Shown in pieces: positions 1-12,417 of a DNA stretch of 64,000 nt (position 1 is its first letter; each line of letters opens with the position of its first letter). This DNA is from Primulina eburnea. Lineage: Eukaryota; Streptophyta; Magnoliopsida; Lamiales; Gesneriaceae. The position numbers and the translations under genes are program-made. Under the pieces are notes generated by a model, which saw only the letters and a list, made by a program, of their open reading frames with translations, had not been told where the DNA came from and did no database searches. The stretch is taken from NCBI RefSeq assembly GCF_022965805.1, contig NC_133104.1:39352682-39416681 (forward strand), written 5' to 3'.

Positions 1-71
1 TGAACATTGTTCTAAAATAGTAAATCCAACAAATAAGTCCAAATTAATTATGTGGGTTGGGAGAAGGATCA

Positions 72-743
72 TGTTGTAATATCCGGGACAACATGCAGTC
101 GACTAATATAACACAAAATAAATAACTTAATAAAAATAACTCAAAGATTATTATACACAAGTGAACACACTCGTGCAATTTCTCTAAACAAAATAACCAT
201 TAGAAAATAAATCGAGTTCTCAAAACAAATGCTAGTGAAGAAGCGAAAAACAATATTCTTCAATAAGTCAAGGAAGTAAATTGTATTTTAAAATATCAAT
301 AACAAAAATATCCAAAACACAAGAACGCAACTAAGTGTGGTCGAAATTCGGAGAAACAAAACAATTCTTCAAGCAACACATTGAAAGGGTATTGTCTTCT
401 AATGTCTCCAACACCTCACATCAACACAGTGAAATATCGATACTTTGTCTTTGTCAGTTCTTTGGAAAATTCTTTCTTTGTTCCCTCATATCTCGTTTGT
501 CACGCTTCTTTTTAGTGCAATAATTATTATTTAATATATATAGACTTGTGCTCGTCTTTATAAGATTTTTTGAATAGATTTCTACAAAATAAGGAAAATA
601 ATATTTAATTAGTAAACAAATTCTTTTAAATATTAAAGATCAATCTAAAGTGTAATAAACTAAATTTTTTAAAAAGACAAAATCTTATCAGAATGAAAAA
701 ATTTAAGAGATAAATTGTGTTTTATTCACACATTCCTTTCACA
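72..743 (+). repeat. LTR-like dispersed repeat, copy 1
   Basis: About 670 bp that begins TGTTGTAATATCC and can be aligned by eye along its whole length with the reverse complement of 57881-58671. Shared landmarks are the stretch around 145-175, the block around 390-520 (CAACACAGTGAAA and following) and the block around 600-740. It starts TG and can end CA at 743, and is followed by CGGTATCATATT, which faintly resembles the methionine-tRNA primer-binding site of plant LTR retrotransposons. No flanking target duplication or coding remnant is seen. It is most likely a solo or broken LTR; a non-LTR repeat is not excluded. Confidence 0.5.
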
Positions 744-1062
744 CGGTATCATATTACTGAAACCTCAAATTGTGCAATAATTTGATTTAAACTATTTCAA
801 GGCAACATATTAAATTTTAAAATATATATAAAAATAATATTTATAGAGAAAATTCATAATTTCAGTCTAATATGTTTGTCTATTTCTTGTTTAATAATGT
901 ATATCGACAAATTTAAATTTTGATAACGTGTCTTTAAAGTTTTGATATTTTTAGTCATTTTTTTTATAGGAGTGATGATGTGTCACTGCAAATATAACAC
1001 CTGCATCAGCACCATATTAATGTCACGCGAAGAAGATACTAAAACTACACAATATTAATGCT
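744..1062. other. AT-rich intergenic DNA
   Basis: No coding potential, RNA gene or repeat could be recognised here. Confidence 0.5.
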
Positions 1063-1219
1063 AAAACTTGTGTGAGACGATCTCACGGGTCGTATTTGTG
1101 AGATGAATATCTTATTTGAGTCATCCAGGAAAAAGTATTACTTTTTATTATGAATATGAGTAGGGTTGACCCGTCTCACAGATTAAGATCCGTGAGACGA
1201 TCTCACATGATACTCACTC
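1063..1219 (+). repeat. GTGAGAC-palindrome repeat, copy 1
   Basis: Begins AAAACTTGTGTGAGACGATC and ends GTGAGACGATCTCACATGA. The inner part is AT-rich (AAAGTATTACTTTTTATTATG) followed by GTTGACCCGTCTCACAG. The same ordered blocks recur at 20620-20760, 21128-21590, 48690-48868, 53370-53512, 55035-55196 and 59719-59845. The terminal and internal GTGAGAC/GTCTCAC words are mutually inverted, so the unit can fold back, like a MITE. No target duplication is clear. Confidence 0.75.
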
Positions 1220-1439
1220 AACACAATAGAAAGATAATCAGATATAATTGAAATTCGATAAAAAAAAAATCGTGAAGATCCAAAAAGATATCGAAATTAT
1301 ATTATTTCCTAATAATGATTCACACGTGTTGCATGGTTTCGGGCAAAATATATTCACAAATTAGCGACGTTACATTAACTGAGAGGAGAAAATAAAGCAA
1401 AGATAGGAGAACAGAACAAAAATTAAAATCCGAAATAAA

Positions 1440-2473
1440 TGAAAATCAGCACACGCCCGTTGCAGTATCCACTTTATTCTTCTCTCTCTTAGCTGTCTGT
1501 TCAATCTTCGTTTCCCGCTGCTCCGTGTCACTCCGCTCTTTTAATTCTTCCTTTTTCGTTCTCCCTCTCCTCCGCCTGTGTGCGTATCTACTACGACGCT
1601 TCTCCTTTCGTTTAACCCTAACTCCCCCACAGGTCGGCTGTTTTCTCTCCTCTCTCGCTCTCTCTATCTGTATGAGTGTGTTGTGTGGATTTGGAGTTGC
1701 GTTTTCCCTTTTTGTTTTGTTTTGTTTTAATTACGGTGAACCGATGCTTTTGTTGTTATTTAATTTAATTATAATTGGCGGTTACGGATTGGAATTCAAT
1801 GAATTAAAGTGGAGTGATAGCAGCAGCTCGGATTATTTATTACCAATGTGTTCGCTTCTGTTGATTTATGGAATGAAAAGCTTGATTGTTTCGTTTGCTT
1901 TTGTGAATTGCGTCAACTGGCTTGTGCGAATTCGGGTGATCTGATTACGGTTGATGGATTATATTTCGGAAACTTGAATGAGACTGTCGTGGATTTTTAT
2001 AAAGATTTGGCCTTTCTTTGGTTTTTGCTTGAAATGAATTGAAGAACTCGAATTTATGTTGGTTTTCTCCATTTATACTCTGATCTATCTTGTAAAATAC
2101 ATCTTGTTGCGGCTGATTGGGATATCTTTTGAACTTCTTTTTTTTTTTGGCATTCGAGAGTGATTGTTTACGTCGGTTTGTATGATAAAATGATAATATG
2201 TAGGATGGAGATGTTATTTAGGCCAAATAATATTTTCTCATGACAGAAAATTTACTCTCTGGATAACTTCATACATTTTATTATGTGATCCGTCATTAGG
2301 TAAAATATGCTTCGGTCGGTTTTATTGTTCGAAATTATTTTGATTACTTGAATGGGATCATCGAAAATAACCCATTGTTCATTACTGAACTTGGGGGATA
2401 AAAAATTCATTTGTAGATTGATATCCTAGCATTAATTTATTGTAGATCGGTAAGCGCAGTAGGATAGGAAACC
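1440..2473 (+). promoter_or_regulatory. Probable promoter/5' UTR of the MYB3R gene
   Basis: A pyrimidine-rich stretch (about 1470-1680, CT-rich with TCTCTCTC runs) is typical of a plant 5' leader and precedes the first MYB3R coding exon at 2474. A 5' UTR intron is likely because more than 800 bases lie between the CT-rich leader and the start codon, but I cannot fix its borders. One inverted MSA core (CCGTT) sits at 1457-1461. An open frame at 1525-1944 is in this leader and shows no recognisable protein. Confidence 0.45.
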
Positions 2474-5400
2474 ATGATTCAGGTCAAGGAGGAATCATGT
2501 ATCCTGGATTCAACTAATGAAGTCCGAATAGCCTCGTTTTCTTTGCTCTCTGAGAGCAGTTGTGATACTGTTACTCCAAGATCTTCCTCTGACTCTAGGT
2601 AGGTGATTTTAGTTATTTTTAATTTATGCGCTATTGTTCTCTCTGATGCTACAGCTATGGTAGATTAATCAAATATAAAAGTAAATTGTTGGTTTTGCAT
2701 ATAGTTTAAACTTTTTTTGGCTCGATTTTTCTTTATAGAAAGGTTTATAGCTGTTGAGGTTGTTATTTATAAGGAGATGACTGAGGCAGTGCAGTAATAA
2801 CCTTCACAGCTATTTGTCCTTATCGAGTGCGAGTCTATGTTGCCTGGTCGATAATTTCATTACTCAAGACCTTGGTTGTAATATGTTCAGATCATTAAAC
2901 CATTTTGCACTACCAGTGTTCGACCGCACCCCACCTTTGTCTAAAACAGTCTCTATAGGTGTATCTGACGGGCTAGACCGGCGAACAGGCGGTGGAGGCG
3001 GCCGAGCAGGCGGTCGAGGTTGTCAATTAACAGTCAAAGTCAAATAATTTTAAAAATCAGTCAAATTCAACCAGTTTAAAAAACCCTAAATATAATAAAA
3101 ACATCTTTCAGTCTATTTTGTATTTACTTTAAGTTTCAAGTGTCCTCCACTATCAGTCATCATCTGCCTCAAACACCTCCAACAGTCGTCGCCATCAGCC
3201 ACGACCTTAATTATCTTATTAGTTTGCATTTATATATTTATTTGCACTTTGTCTAGATTCTATTATATTGTATGAATCTTTTTTATGCATAAACATTATT
3301 TAATTGCATATATACATAAAAAATGATGAATATTTGTAATTACATTGCATGATTATATATAATTACTTATAAAAATGCTAAAAAAAAATTCAACCGCCTA
3401 GGCGGTGGGCAGTCAGTGTCCAGGCGGCTGAGTCGGTAAGCGGTCACTGACCCCCTCGCCATCGCATCCCGCCATTTAATAGGTCAATCTGGTACATGGA
3501 GAAATTGATTGAATAGGTCAATTGCCATCAAAGTGCTGTACACCTATTGGTTGATCTTTTTGCACCATTCTTTTTTCTTTTTCACATGGTCCAGTGGTCG
3601 AAGAAGTTCTGGTTTGACAAGACGACGTTTCTCACCTGCAGGCTGGACAACTGATGAGGTTTGCAACTAGACTCTCAAGTATCAACATTTAAATAATTTT
3701 TCCATAAGTGCCCAACTCTTTGAGTTTTAAATAGTTCTGGCTAAGAATTATTGGTTGTGGTTTTACGAAGTAAAAGTACTTGGAAGCCACTTATCATTGA
3801 TCCTTGGCTAGAAGATTAGGAAATGAATATGGACTATCTGTTTCTTCTAACCAATGTAATAAAAGTATGTGATTTTTCATTTTGTGCTGCTCTTTAAGAT
3901 TGTTTATGCCACTATACAGTCTGACAAGTGAGTTTGCAATCAAACAACAGGAAACATCAAGAGAAAGGGATATATGCACACAAAATAAAAAATTTGTTGC
4001 AGGTACCTAAGAATTATGCTTGCAAGTAGCTGACATGACTTCATATTTTGACAGGATAAGCTACTAGCTGAAGTAGTAAAAAAGTACAATGGAAGAAATT
4101 GGAAAAGAATTGGTGGGTGTTCATCTTTTCTTTTCTTTTTTACTTTTTTTTTTCTGCATGTATTGTGGCACTAATCCTTCCACCTGGCCTTTGTAATCAG
4201 GTTTGAATTTTTTTGGAATTTTATTTATTAAAACCTGTTGTTATTGTAATTTGTAACCATTGAATTATTGTCTTTTCGGCCTTTTTAATTGTGGTTTGGG
4301 TTATTTTCTTAATGCTCGAAAGAAATGTAGTGTTAATAATTTACTACACAATTGGCTTTTAGGGATTAAAAAATGCTATTTTCTGGGGAAATTTAGCAGC
4401 AAGTGGCTGATCTGCTGGGACGATACCCATTTCTTGTGTATTTAATGGCACTGTTAATATCTCTTGCTAGTAGCTAAGCCCTAATAGTATATTCATATGG
4501 TGAAGATGTATATATATTCAATCTATTCAGTTGTTGCTCCCAACATTCCTAGCTTATTGATTGAACTTTCTCTTTTGCAGCTGAATGCATTTCCGGAAGG
4601 ACAGATGTTCAGTGTTTGCATCGCTGGCAGAAGGTTCTTAATCCCGATCTTGTCAAAGGCACATGGACGAAGGAGGTTAAACAATTCTCTTGGCTGGCTG
4701 ATTATGAGTGAATTCATGACCCCAAATCCCTTGCTCATTTCAAGCCTGTGATAATTTATATTTTATCATTATGTGCATTATCTGAAACTTCAGGAGGATG
4801 ATCTCATTATTGAGTTAGTTGGGAAGTATGGCATCAAGAAATGGTCAGCTATTGCAAACTGTTTACCAGGTCGTATTGGAAAGCAGTGCCGGGAAAGGTG
4901 AGTGACACTTATGATTTAAGACCGTTTAAAAATAACTAATTAAATAAATCAATGAACAATTAAGATCTTGTTATTTTGTGATTAACGGGAAAGCAGAAGA
5001 TTTCTATTATTAGCATCTCGGTGTCTTTTAAATACATCTCACGGTGCACCAGGTTTGATTTGCAAACACTTCCCAGGGCAGGTGGGTGTGCATGCATTGA
5101 AATGTGGTGATCCAGCTTTGAGATCTTCTGTTAGGCCCTCATCTAACCAAAAAATTTAGTGCTTTCTTTTAAAAATCATCGACTTCGTCATTGTAGTAAA
5201 GATAATCGGTTTTTCTGTGTAGTGAATAATTGCTTGTGAATAAAAGCTTGCTATTCTCGTTTTTATGCATCAGAAGTCAAAGAAACACTTATTATTTTGG
5301 TAAAAAAGTGTGTATCGGCTTTGGAAATGGTAAATTAGTAAGCTAGCCTATGTGCACATTGTTTCGAATTTTAAACAGGCAACTGTTTGTACCTAGCTGT

Positions 5401-7276
5401 GCTATGATTCTGCAGGAACTATGTTTAAAGGCCCAATTGCCATAAATAACATCTTCTCTTTTTATTTCCTTCTATTTCTTGTCATCTTGTTCTGCCGGCG
5501 AATGTGAAACTCTTTCACTCAACTTGATTGTAAGGTGGCACAATCATCTGGACCCGGCAATAAGAAAGGATCAATGGACTGAAGTGGAGGAAGCAATTCT
5601 TGTTTGTTGCCACCGAGTGTATGGTAATAAATGGGCAGAAATTTCAAGGTTTCTACCAGGAAGGTATCTATATTTCCGTAGAGGTTATTATGGAATATTT
5701 GCAACTTGCTCAGCAGATTTCGCTTCCGATGTGTATACCTTGCGAAGAGAAACAATTGGGTTGAAGCATTCAATACACAATCCATAAATCTATTAAATTT
5801 TCAAGAAATCACACACATAATAATAAGAATTGCCGAAGCTTACCAGAATTACTAATCTTTCTCACTTTGTGTCTTGATTGTCATCTTATCTATATTAAGG
5901 ATGATGTCTGCTGATTTTTTAATCTGCTTGTAGCTTTTCATTTCTTTATTCTCAATTGTTTGTTTATCAAATGTTTATCTGTGCAGGACCGATAATGCTA
6001 TTAAAAATCACTGGAACTGCTCTGTAAAAAAAAGACAGGATTTAAATTTTCGTAGTTTCTCTGCCCTGGAATTTCTTGAGGCTTCATCTCCTAACAACGG
6101 CAAACATGAAGAAATACCAGGATCCAAATGTTATTCTAGAGTAGCCCAAACTCATGGTGAACAAGCTGGATATCCTAATTTTTGCAAGGGTACATCAGAT
6201 ACAAGTCCCACTCTCCTTGGACATTGCAAATCTTCAGAGGGGTTTAGAAATGTAACACCCCTAAATTGTGTTGAATTTAGTTTGTTAACAAATGTTAAAA
6301 GTGACAAATCTGGTAAACCATGCGCTGGAAGTGTCAGTTCTGCGTGGCAATGGAGAGATTCTCTGTCAACCAACTCGTTGAACAGTATTGCGGATTCATG
6401 TCATCAAATTGAAAAATGTCATGCTATTCTTGAGGTTGATCATGCAAACAAATCTGAAAGGATGCTTGGGCCTCCTAAAAGACCTAGGTGTAGCCCATGT
6501 GTTACGGATGTGAGGTCTGAAGACTCTCCACTTGATACCATTTTAAGTCTGTCTATTGGCTCGTTCGAAGAAGTGAATCGAGGGGCTGGAAAAAGAAACA
6601 AAGCCTGTGAAAGATCTCATTTGGCTGATCATAAGGAGAATGACCTGGGTTGCGAGCCATCGCAAGTGAATGATTTAGTTGTTTCAAATTCACCTGGCAA
6701 GAGCATCGGTGTAGAAAACAGCATCCAGCATGGTCATTCCTGCCTTGCGAACCTGTCATTAAGTATCTCTAATGGCACTACTTGTCCAGAGTGTATGCTA
6801 ATGAAGTCAGCAATTACTTATGAAGGCACTCCTTCAATCATAAGAAAGAGAATTTCCAAGGAAATTCAGTATGCAAATGGCCTCAGCACTCCAGCTCATA
6901 TCATTTCAAGCGCTTCCTTCAGTAATGATGCCAAGGGCACCGACTCGATTACTGAGAAGGATTTTGTGCAATCCATGGTATCTGCATCTGGAAAATCAGT
7001 TCCCGAACAAGCTTTGGAAAGACGTCTAGAATATGCATTTGATTTGGAGTGGGATTCAACCACTGTTGGACGTATCCCTGAATCTACAACTCCATCCTCG
7101 AACCAAAAATCTGGCGAGGATATTGGATTGCCTCCAGGAAATAAGTGAGTTCAAATGCTCATTTTTTTATGTTTATCTTTCCAAAAGGAATATTACTCCA
7201 TCCAACCTCGATCTGTTTTGCTTACTGATTAAATTTATCCTACAGGGACAAACAAACAAACTCGGGTTCCGAATAG
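2474..7276 (+). CDS. MYB3R: Three-repeat MYB transcription factor (MYB3R, repressor-like MYB3R3/5 type)
   Basis: Nuclear R1R2R3-MYB protein that binds MSA elements of G2/M genes. Proposed exons are 2474-2598, 3595-3658, 4055-4112, 4581-4675, 4794-4897, 5535-5663, 5987-7144 and 7246-7276. All have GT/AG borders and together give 587 codons plus stop in one frame. R1 (about residues 58-106) has GWTTDEDKLL and HRWQKVL; R2 (about 108-158) has GTWTKEEDDL and GKQCRERWHNHL; R3 (about 161-209) has DQWTEVEEA and GRTDNAIKNHW. The spaced tryptophans of the repeats are present. The long exon 7 encodes a low-complexity regulatory tail with no domain I recognise. The last short exon ends at a stop after GACAAACAAACAAACTCG and is the least certain part; an alternative is readthrough to a stop at 7147-7149. 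Intron 1 carries a GC-rich repeat. The subgroup is inferred, because subgroups are separated by the tail. Confidence 0.85.
2926..3475. repeat. Degenerate GC-rich inverted-repeat element in MYB3R intron 1
   Basis: An AT-rich core of about 350 bp is bounded by two GC-rich patches. The left one reads GGCGGTGGAGGCGGCCGAG and AGGCGGTCGAGG; the right one contains CAACCGCCTAGGCGG and CAGGCGGCTGAGTCGG. The patches are loosely inverted relative to one another, suggesting a non-autonomous DNA transposon. Terminal bases and target duplication could not be fixed. Confidence 0.35.
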
Positions 7277-8589
7277 TTTTTAAGGGAGTACTATTATCTA
7301 TGTATTCTGATGCATGGATATGTAGAATGAACCTGTATTCTTGTTTCTTCAGTTATTGCCTCTTGTTTTTGAAGTTTCTTGTATCATTCACTTGCCCGCC
7401 ACAGACCTGACCTGTGTAATTATCCTTTATCAACAGGATATGGAAACTTATTCATAAATGAGACGCGATTCGTCTACAGATGTACCATCGGTAACGCCGC
7501 TGAGGAATTATCTGATCTGCCTTGATTTAGTTCATTACTGCTCCGCTTTAATTCTTCTATTATATAATATTTTTCAGCCTCATAATGGAAACAATGATAC
7601 AAAGCTAGAGACAGACTTCACCTGTTCGTTGCCAGTATTTTCAACAGCTGAACTTATAGGGTCAAGTATTAGAATTTTCGTGTTTGCCTATATTTCATTA
7701 AGATCCTCGTGGGAAGCATGTTGATATTTGGAGTCTGTGTAAATAACAAATAATTTCTGGCTCGAGATGGTGTGCTAATGATCAATAGAAGGTGAGATCT
7801 AAAGATTTTGGAGGAAAGTTGTTTGAAGATATAAACAGATTTGTTTGAAGAAAGTTGATAAAATTTTGCCGACGCTGATTGCTAAATCGAATATATTGTA
7901 CAACTCTGCTCGAGGAAAAGTTCTTTTATGTATTTGCGCTTACAGAGAAATTAACTTTTGAATAAAGAAAAGGCAATGATTTGTAGCATAGTAAAGAGAA
8001 ATCAATTATTCATAGTTCATTAGGCGCACGTGTATCAAATTTGGATGAGATTTTTGTTCAATAATCAATTATGACAATCCAAAATTCAATTATAACAAAA
8101 ATTCATTTCCAGCTCAAAAGAAAAAAATATCACTTGATTTGGATTCCAAATTGTAAATATAAGGACCTAATATTAGCCTGCATTGACTTGGTAGTTCACC
8201 AGAAGCTCGATTTTAGTTTAATTTTTGTCTTTCTTTATTAAAAGTTTAATTCATTATCTCTTTTTAAAAAGAAAAAAATTATAGATAAATTATCTTTTTG
8301 AAAGATCTTCCAAATTATAGAGTTACATGTTTATGGGCATCGTTTATTTTAATGACTTGATCGGACAGTTCATTTCATTTGGAGAATCCCATTATTTCTT
8401 CGGTTAAAATATACTAATAAAATTTAGTATTTTTATGCCATTATAAAACGAAGAGACATATTTAAGAAAATAAAAAATATAAATCAAATAGATTAAAAAA
8501 AATTGGATAAATCAATTCACCATGTGAAGAAAATATATTTTACCAAACTTAATTTTGACTGGAGATCAAAAGTAATCTCTAGGGAACTG
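7277..8589. other. MYB3R 3' region and AT-rich intergenic DNA
   Basis: Probably contains the MYB3R 3' UTR. Short open frames at 7033-7410 and 7458-7724 overlap the end of the gene but match no protein I know. From about 7950 on the sequence is AT-rich with no recognisable feature. Confidence 0.4.
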
Positions 8590-10070
8590 GCGTTGATATA
8601 TATATTGTAGTAACTTGGCCACGGTTTTATAAAAACCGCAAGAAAATTGCTATTTATTTAGTCGCTAAAAAAACGTGTTAAATTAAATTTAAAAACCATG
8701 GGCAAATTAGTGACGTTTTATTTTGAAACCGTCGCTACGCTAATTTAGCGACGAGATTATAAAAACTGTTGCTAAAACTTGCGACAGATCTAACATTCCG
8801 TCGCAACATTAGCGACGGAATATCAAAACCGTCACATTAATTATATAACGACGATTTTGCAAATAATGCTGCTGTTAATTACGACGAAATTATTTAATCT
8901 ATATTCCGTCACAATTTTGAATTTTGAAAATCATATTCAAATTAGCGACAGTAATCGCCTATATATACCCCTCATTCCACTTCATTTTATCATCGGTTTT
9001 CGCATATTCTCTATGGTATGAATAATTTTTTACCTTCCCCCCCAAACTTCTTGATTTTTAATTACTAGAACTTGTTTTTTTGATTAATTTTGCAGATCTA
9101 ATTCTCGGCTTCAACTTCTAAGTCATGCTTCAAACACGTTTTTTTCATATTTATGTTTGTAAATATATAGATACATATGTTTTGGAATATATAGATAGAT
9201 ATATGTATTTATTATATGTATATATGTAGTATAAAACTTTTATAATTGTGTTAGATGTGAACAAGTAGTATAAATATTTCATGTCATATATATATTTTAT
9301 TGTTAAGATGCATGCGAAATTCTTAGATTATTTAATTTATATAATATTTAATTGGATGTTAGATTTAACTAGTCTATATAGATAGATACATGTGTTATAG
9401 TGTATTTATATACGTATGTATTTAATTAAATTAATAATTATTAATGTATTTAATATATATTAGTTGTAATAATTTTCACAAAAAAATTAATAGCAGTCTA
9501 AAAATAATTTTTATATATTTTGACAAAAATATTAAATGGCAAAGAGCAACCGCAAAAAATGTTGAAACAAAATTTATTTACATGACGATATAGTTAAAGT
9601 ACACTTAGGACGATATATTCGTTGATCAGCGATCACGACGTGTGAATGTAAGTTTAATTTTCAAAATTTATTGAAGTAATTTTATGTAATAATTATTAAA
9701 ATAATTATAATTCAAATAAGTAATATAAAGTATATTCTTCCTCGCAGGAAGTTATGTAGACATATATAGCTGAGTCGTTGACGTCGTACGGAGATGAGAT
9801 GATTCTGGAGGCTTTTAGATACATGATGTCAACATAATATTCAAGTTGGTGATAGGTGGACCCAAAAAAGGGCAGATGTATGGTGGTTGATCCATAACTT
9901 CCACGATTTATCCTGAAGATATGGCTCTACGTCAACGTGGAGGTTTTAGTAGCGCTGAGACACGTCTGATGCACGTCTGATATGAGTGAAGAGACCCATA
10001 AATTGAGGGAGGATTTAGCAGCAGCAAATGCGATGTGCTGGAGATGGAGTTCGACGAGTCCAAGGAGAAC

Positions 10071-10715
10071 GAGTTGCTGAGGACTCGAATGCCTTATTTG
10101 GAAGAGTAAGCACGTCTACTGGTCGATGGTATGTCTCAAGAAGCACCTATGCAGCTACCCTTGCAGCCATACGACAGTGCCTCGAGTTGCTGAGGACTCG
10201 AATGCCTTTTTTGGAAGAGTAAGCACGTCTACTGGTCGATGATATGTTTAGGGGTGGGTACGGTACGGTATACCGTATCGAACTACGGTACTGTATACCG
10301 TACCCAAAATATCGGTATGGAATTTTTCCACATCGATACCGGAAATTCGGTATACCGCATATTCGGTATACCGGATTTTCGATATGAAAAAAGTTCATAC
10401 CGGTACCGTACCGACACCGAAAATTTTGTCGGTATATTTCGGTATAACGACATTTTTTCGGTTTACCGAACTTAAATTTTTTTAAAAAATAATAATAAAA
10501 TATTATTTTCGGTATTTCGTATACCGAAAAAAAATATTCCGTACCGATATCGAAAAATTGATACCCGTACCGAAATTTTCGATATACCGATTTTTTCGAT
10601 AAGTTCGATATTTTTTTTGGTACGATTTTTCGGTATTTCGATATTTTTTTCCCACCCCTAGGTATGTCTCAAGAAGCACCTATGCAGCTACCCTTGCAGC
10701 CATACGATAGTGCCT
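10071..10715. repeat. 113-bp tandem duplication, second unit split by a transposon
   Basis: The sequence GAGTTGCTGAGGACTCGAAT starts at 10071 and again at 10184. Unit 1 runs 10071-10183. Unit 2 runs 10184-10247 and resumes at 10660-10715 after an inserted element. The units differ at only a few positions. Confidence 0.85.
10248..10659. mobile_element. Non-autonomous hAT element (about 412 bp) nested in the CACTA element
   Basis: Its ends are TTAGGGGTGGGTACGG and TTTTTTCCCACCCCT, giving the terminal inverted repeat AGGGGTGGG. The interior is filled with variants of CGGTATACCG and GGTACGG, so it is rich in short palindromes. It is flanked by TGATATGT (10240-10247) and AGGTATGT (10660-10667). 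The uninterrupted unit of the surrounding tandem duplication has TGGTATGT at 10127-10134, which shows the empty site and an 8-bp target duplication with two later changes. An 8-bp duplication is the hAT hallmark. Confidence 0.8.
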
Positions 10716-11570
10716 TCCTCCCACGCAGGTCCTCCGACAGCGACCGCTTCACAATAAGAGGATCACAAAACGGCCGCTTCATCACCAGACCATCTCACGA
10801 GCATAGATCCTTACATAGACGCGGTTATTCACAATAGTACACCGAGTCATTACATGACGTGGGTCACGACGATGACACTGATGATGGACACGAGGATGGT
10901 GATGGCGACGACCACGACGATTACGACGACGAGGAGACCAAGACATCGTAGGATTTTATTATATTTTGTTAATGATATTTATTGCACATTTTAGTTTAAA
11001 TATCAGTCGAATTTGAATTTTTTTAATATAAAATATCAGTCGGATTCAGTTTGATATATATTAATTTAATGTTTTTTTAGATTAATTTTAATTTAATTTA
11101 TTATGTTTGATAAATATTCATATAAATTATAAAAAAAGGTAAATAAAACATTTTGTTATATAAAATTCTGTACATAAAAAATTATTGTTTATACAAAATT
11201 TAAATATTATAATTTCTTAAAAAAATAAAAAAATCAGCGACTTTTTTTTAAAAAAAATCGTCACTACTTTTATTAATTATAACAAATTGAAATAATATTA
11301 TTTCATTAAAAAAATTAAAATAAATACTTTAGTATCTAAAACCGTCGCTAAAAATGGTGACGATTTTTAAAAAATCGTCGCTAACTATAGCGACGATCAA
11401 TTAATATATCGCTAATTTTAGCGACGGAACGGTTTTTAAAAAAACCATCACCACTTTTAGCAACGATTTGTGAAAATCCATCGTTAATTCTGCGACTGTA
11501 GCTAAAATTTGTGACGGTTTTTAGAAATCCGTCGCTTAAATTAAGTCCGTCCCTAGCTTTTTTTAGTGTG

Positions 11571-12417
11571 AATTATTGGAGGGTGCAAGCGGGCAATAGT
11601 AAACGTTTTCTGGATCGCAATTGCTCGAATTTTCGACAGCCACACCTAATATTATTAGCATTTTTACAGTGTTAGCAAACCTTACACAACAAATCAATAA
11701 TAATATTTAAAGAAATTAGAAAATTAAATGTTTCCACATCGTTGACTTCAACTTTGTAGGAAAAAAAAAGACCCCGCATTGTTTGGCCTTGCAAGAAAAA
11801 GGTTATGTATGCTACAGAAATGAAAAAATCGGACAAAAGACAGTCAGCAGTTGCAGAGATAGCCAAATAACTGTGGTTTGTGGAAGAGTTATGTCTAATC
11901 CTACAGTTTCAGCCACCAACACCGTCACCTTACTCATTCTCAATCGCTTCGACCAGAAGGAGCTCCAGGCCTCCTATTCAGGTCATCAATCTGGTTCTTC
12001 GGTTTCTGGCACTCGTTTTGGCCTTGGGCTCTGCGGTTTAGTCGTTAGCCCGGTGTAACATATCAGTTATTTTAAATTGTTCGACTAGATTTGCGCTATT
12101 TTTAATCAGACTAAACTCAAAAGGATTTTCTAAAAAAGAATATCATTTTGGCTACTTTGGATTTTTGAAAATTCCGTGAGCTTAGTTTAACACCTAGGGT
12201 CCCAAATCTGGACGAGAGTTGAGATTCGAGACTTAATTATAAGTAACACCTCACCCGACTGAAAAAAAAGTCTGACTGTTGCAGGCAATGGGTAAGGTTG
12301 GAAAGCCATTTGTTATAGTTTGGGTCTATCTACAGTTTACAGTATTCAGAATAGAAATCTCAAGCTAGAATTGCATGTATATATATGCATTGACAGTAAC
12401 AATTTATCTGCTGATGC
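11571..12417. other. Intergenic DNA with a weak open frame
   Basis: An open frame at 11783-12058 (+, 91 codons) contains a Ser/Thr-rich part but has no recognisable domain. It lies just beyond the 3' end of the PPR-SMR gene. It may be chance or the stranded start of a decayed gene. No other feature is seen. Confidence 0.35.

Larger units (their letters stand above)
8590..11568. mobile_element. Decayed CACTA (En/Spm)-type transposon
   Basis: Two clusters of the subterminal motif GCGACGGTTTT / AAAACCGTCGCTA bracket about 2.3 kb: 8640-8960 on the left and 11330-11540 on the right. The right end reads AGCTTTTTTTAGTG (11555-11568), the inverse of a CACTA terminus. The left CACTA end is not found and may be truncated or mutated. 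The interior (about 9700-10950) contains broken coding-like sequence ending in an Asp/Glu-rich tail and a stop at 10949-10951, as seen in plant transposase-associated ORFs, but no frame is intact. A 113-bp tandem duplication and a nested hAT element lie inside. Confidence 0.6.

Noticed and set aside
1525..1944. 139-codon hydrophobic frame before the MYB3R gene
   Set aside because: It falls in the CT-rich leader or a 5' UTR intron. Its Leu/Phe richness follows from the T-rich sequence.
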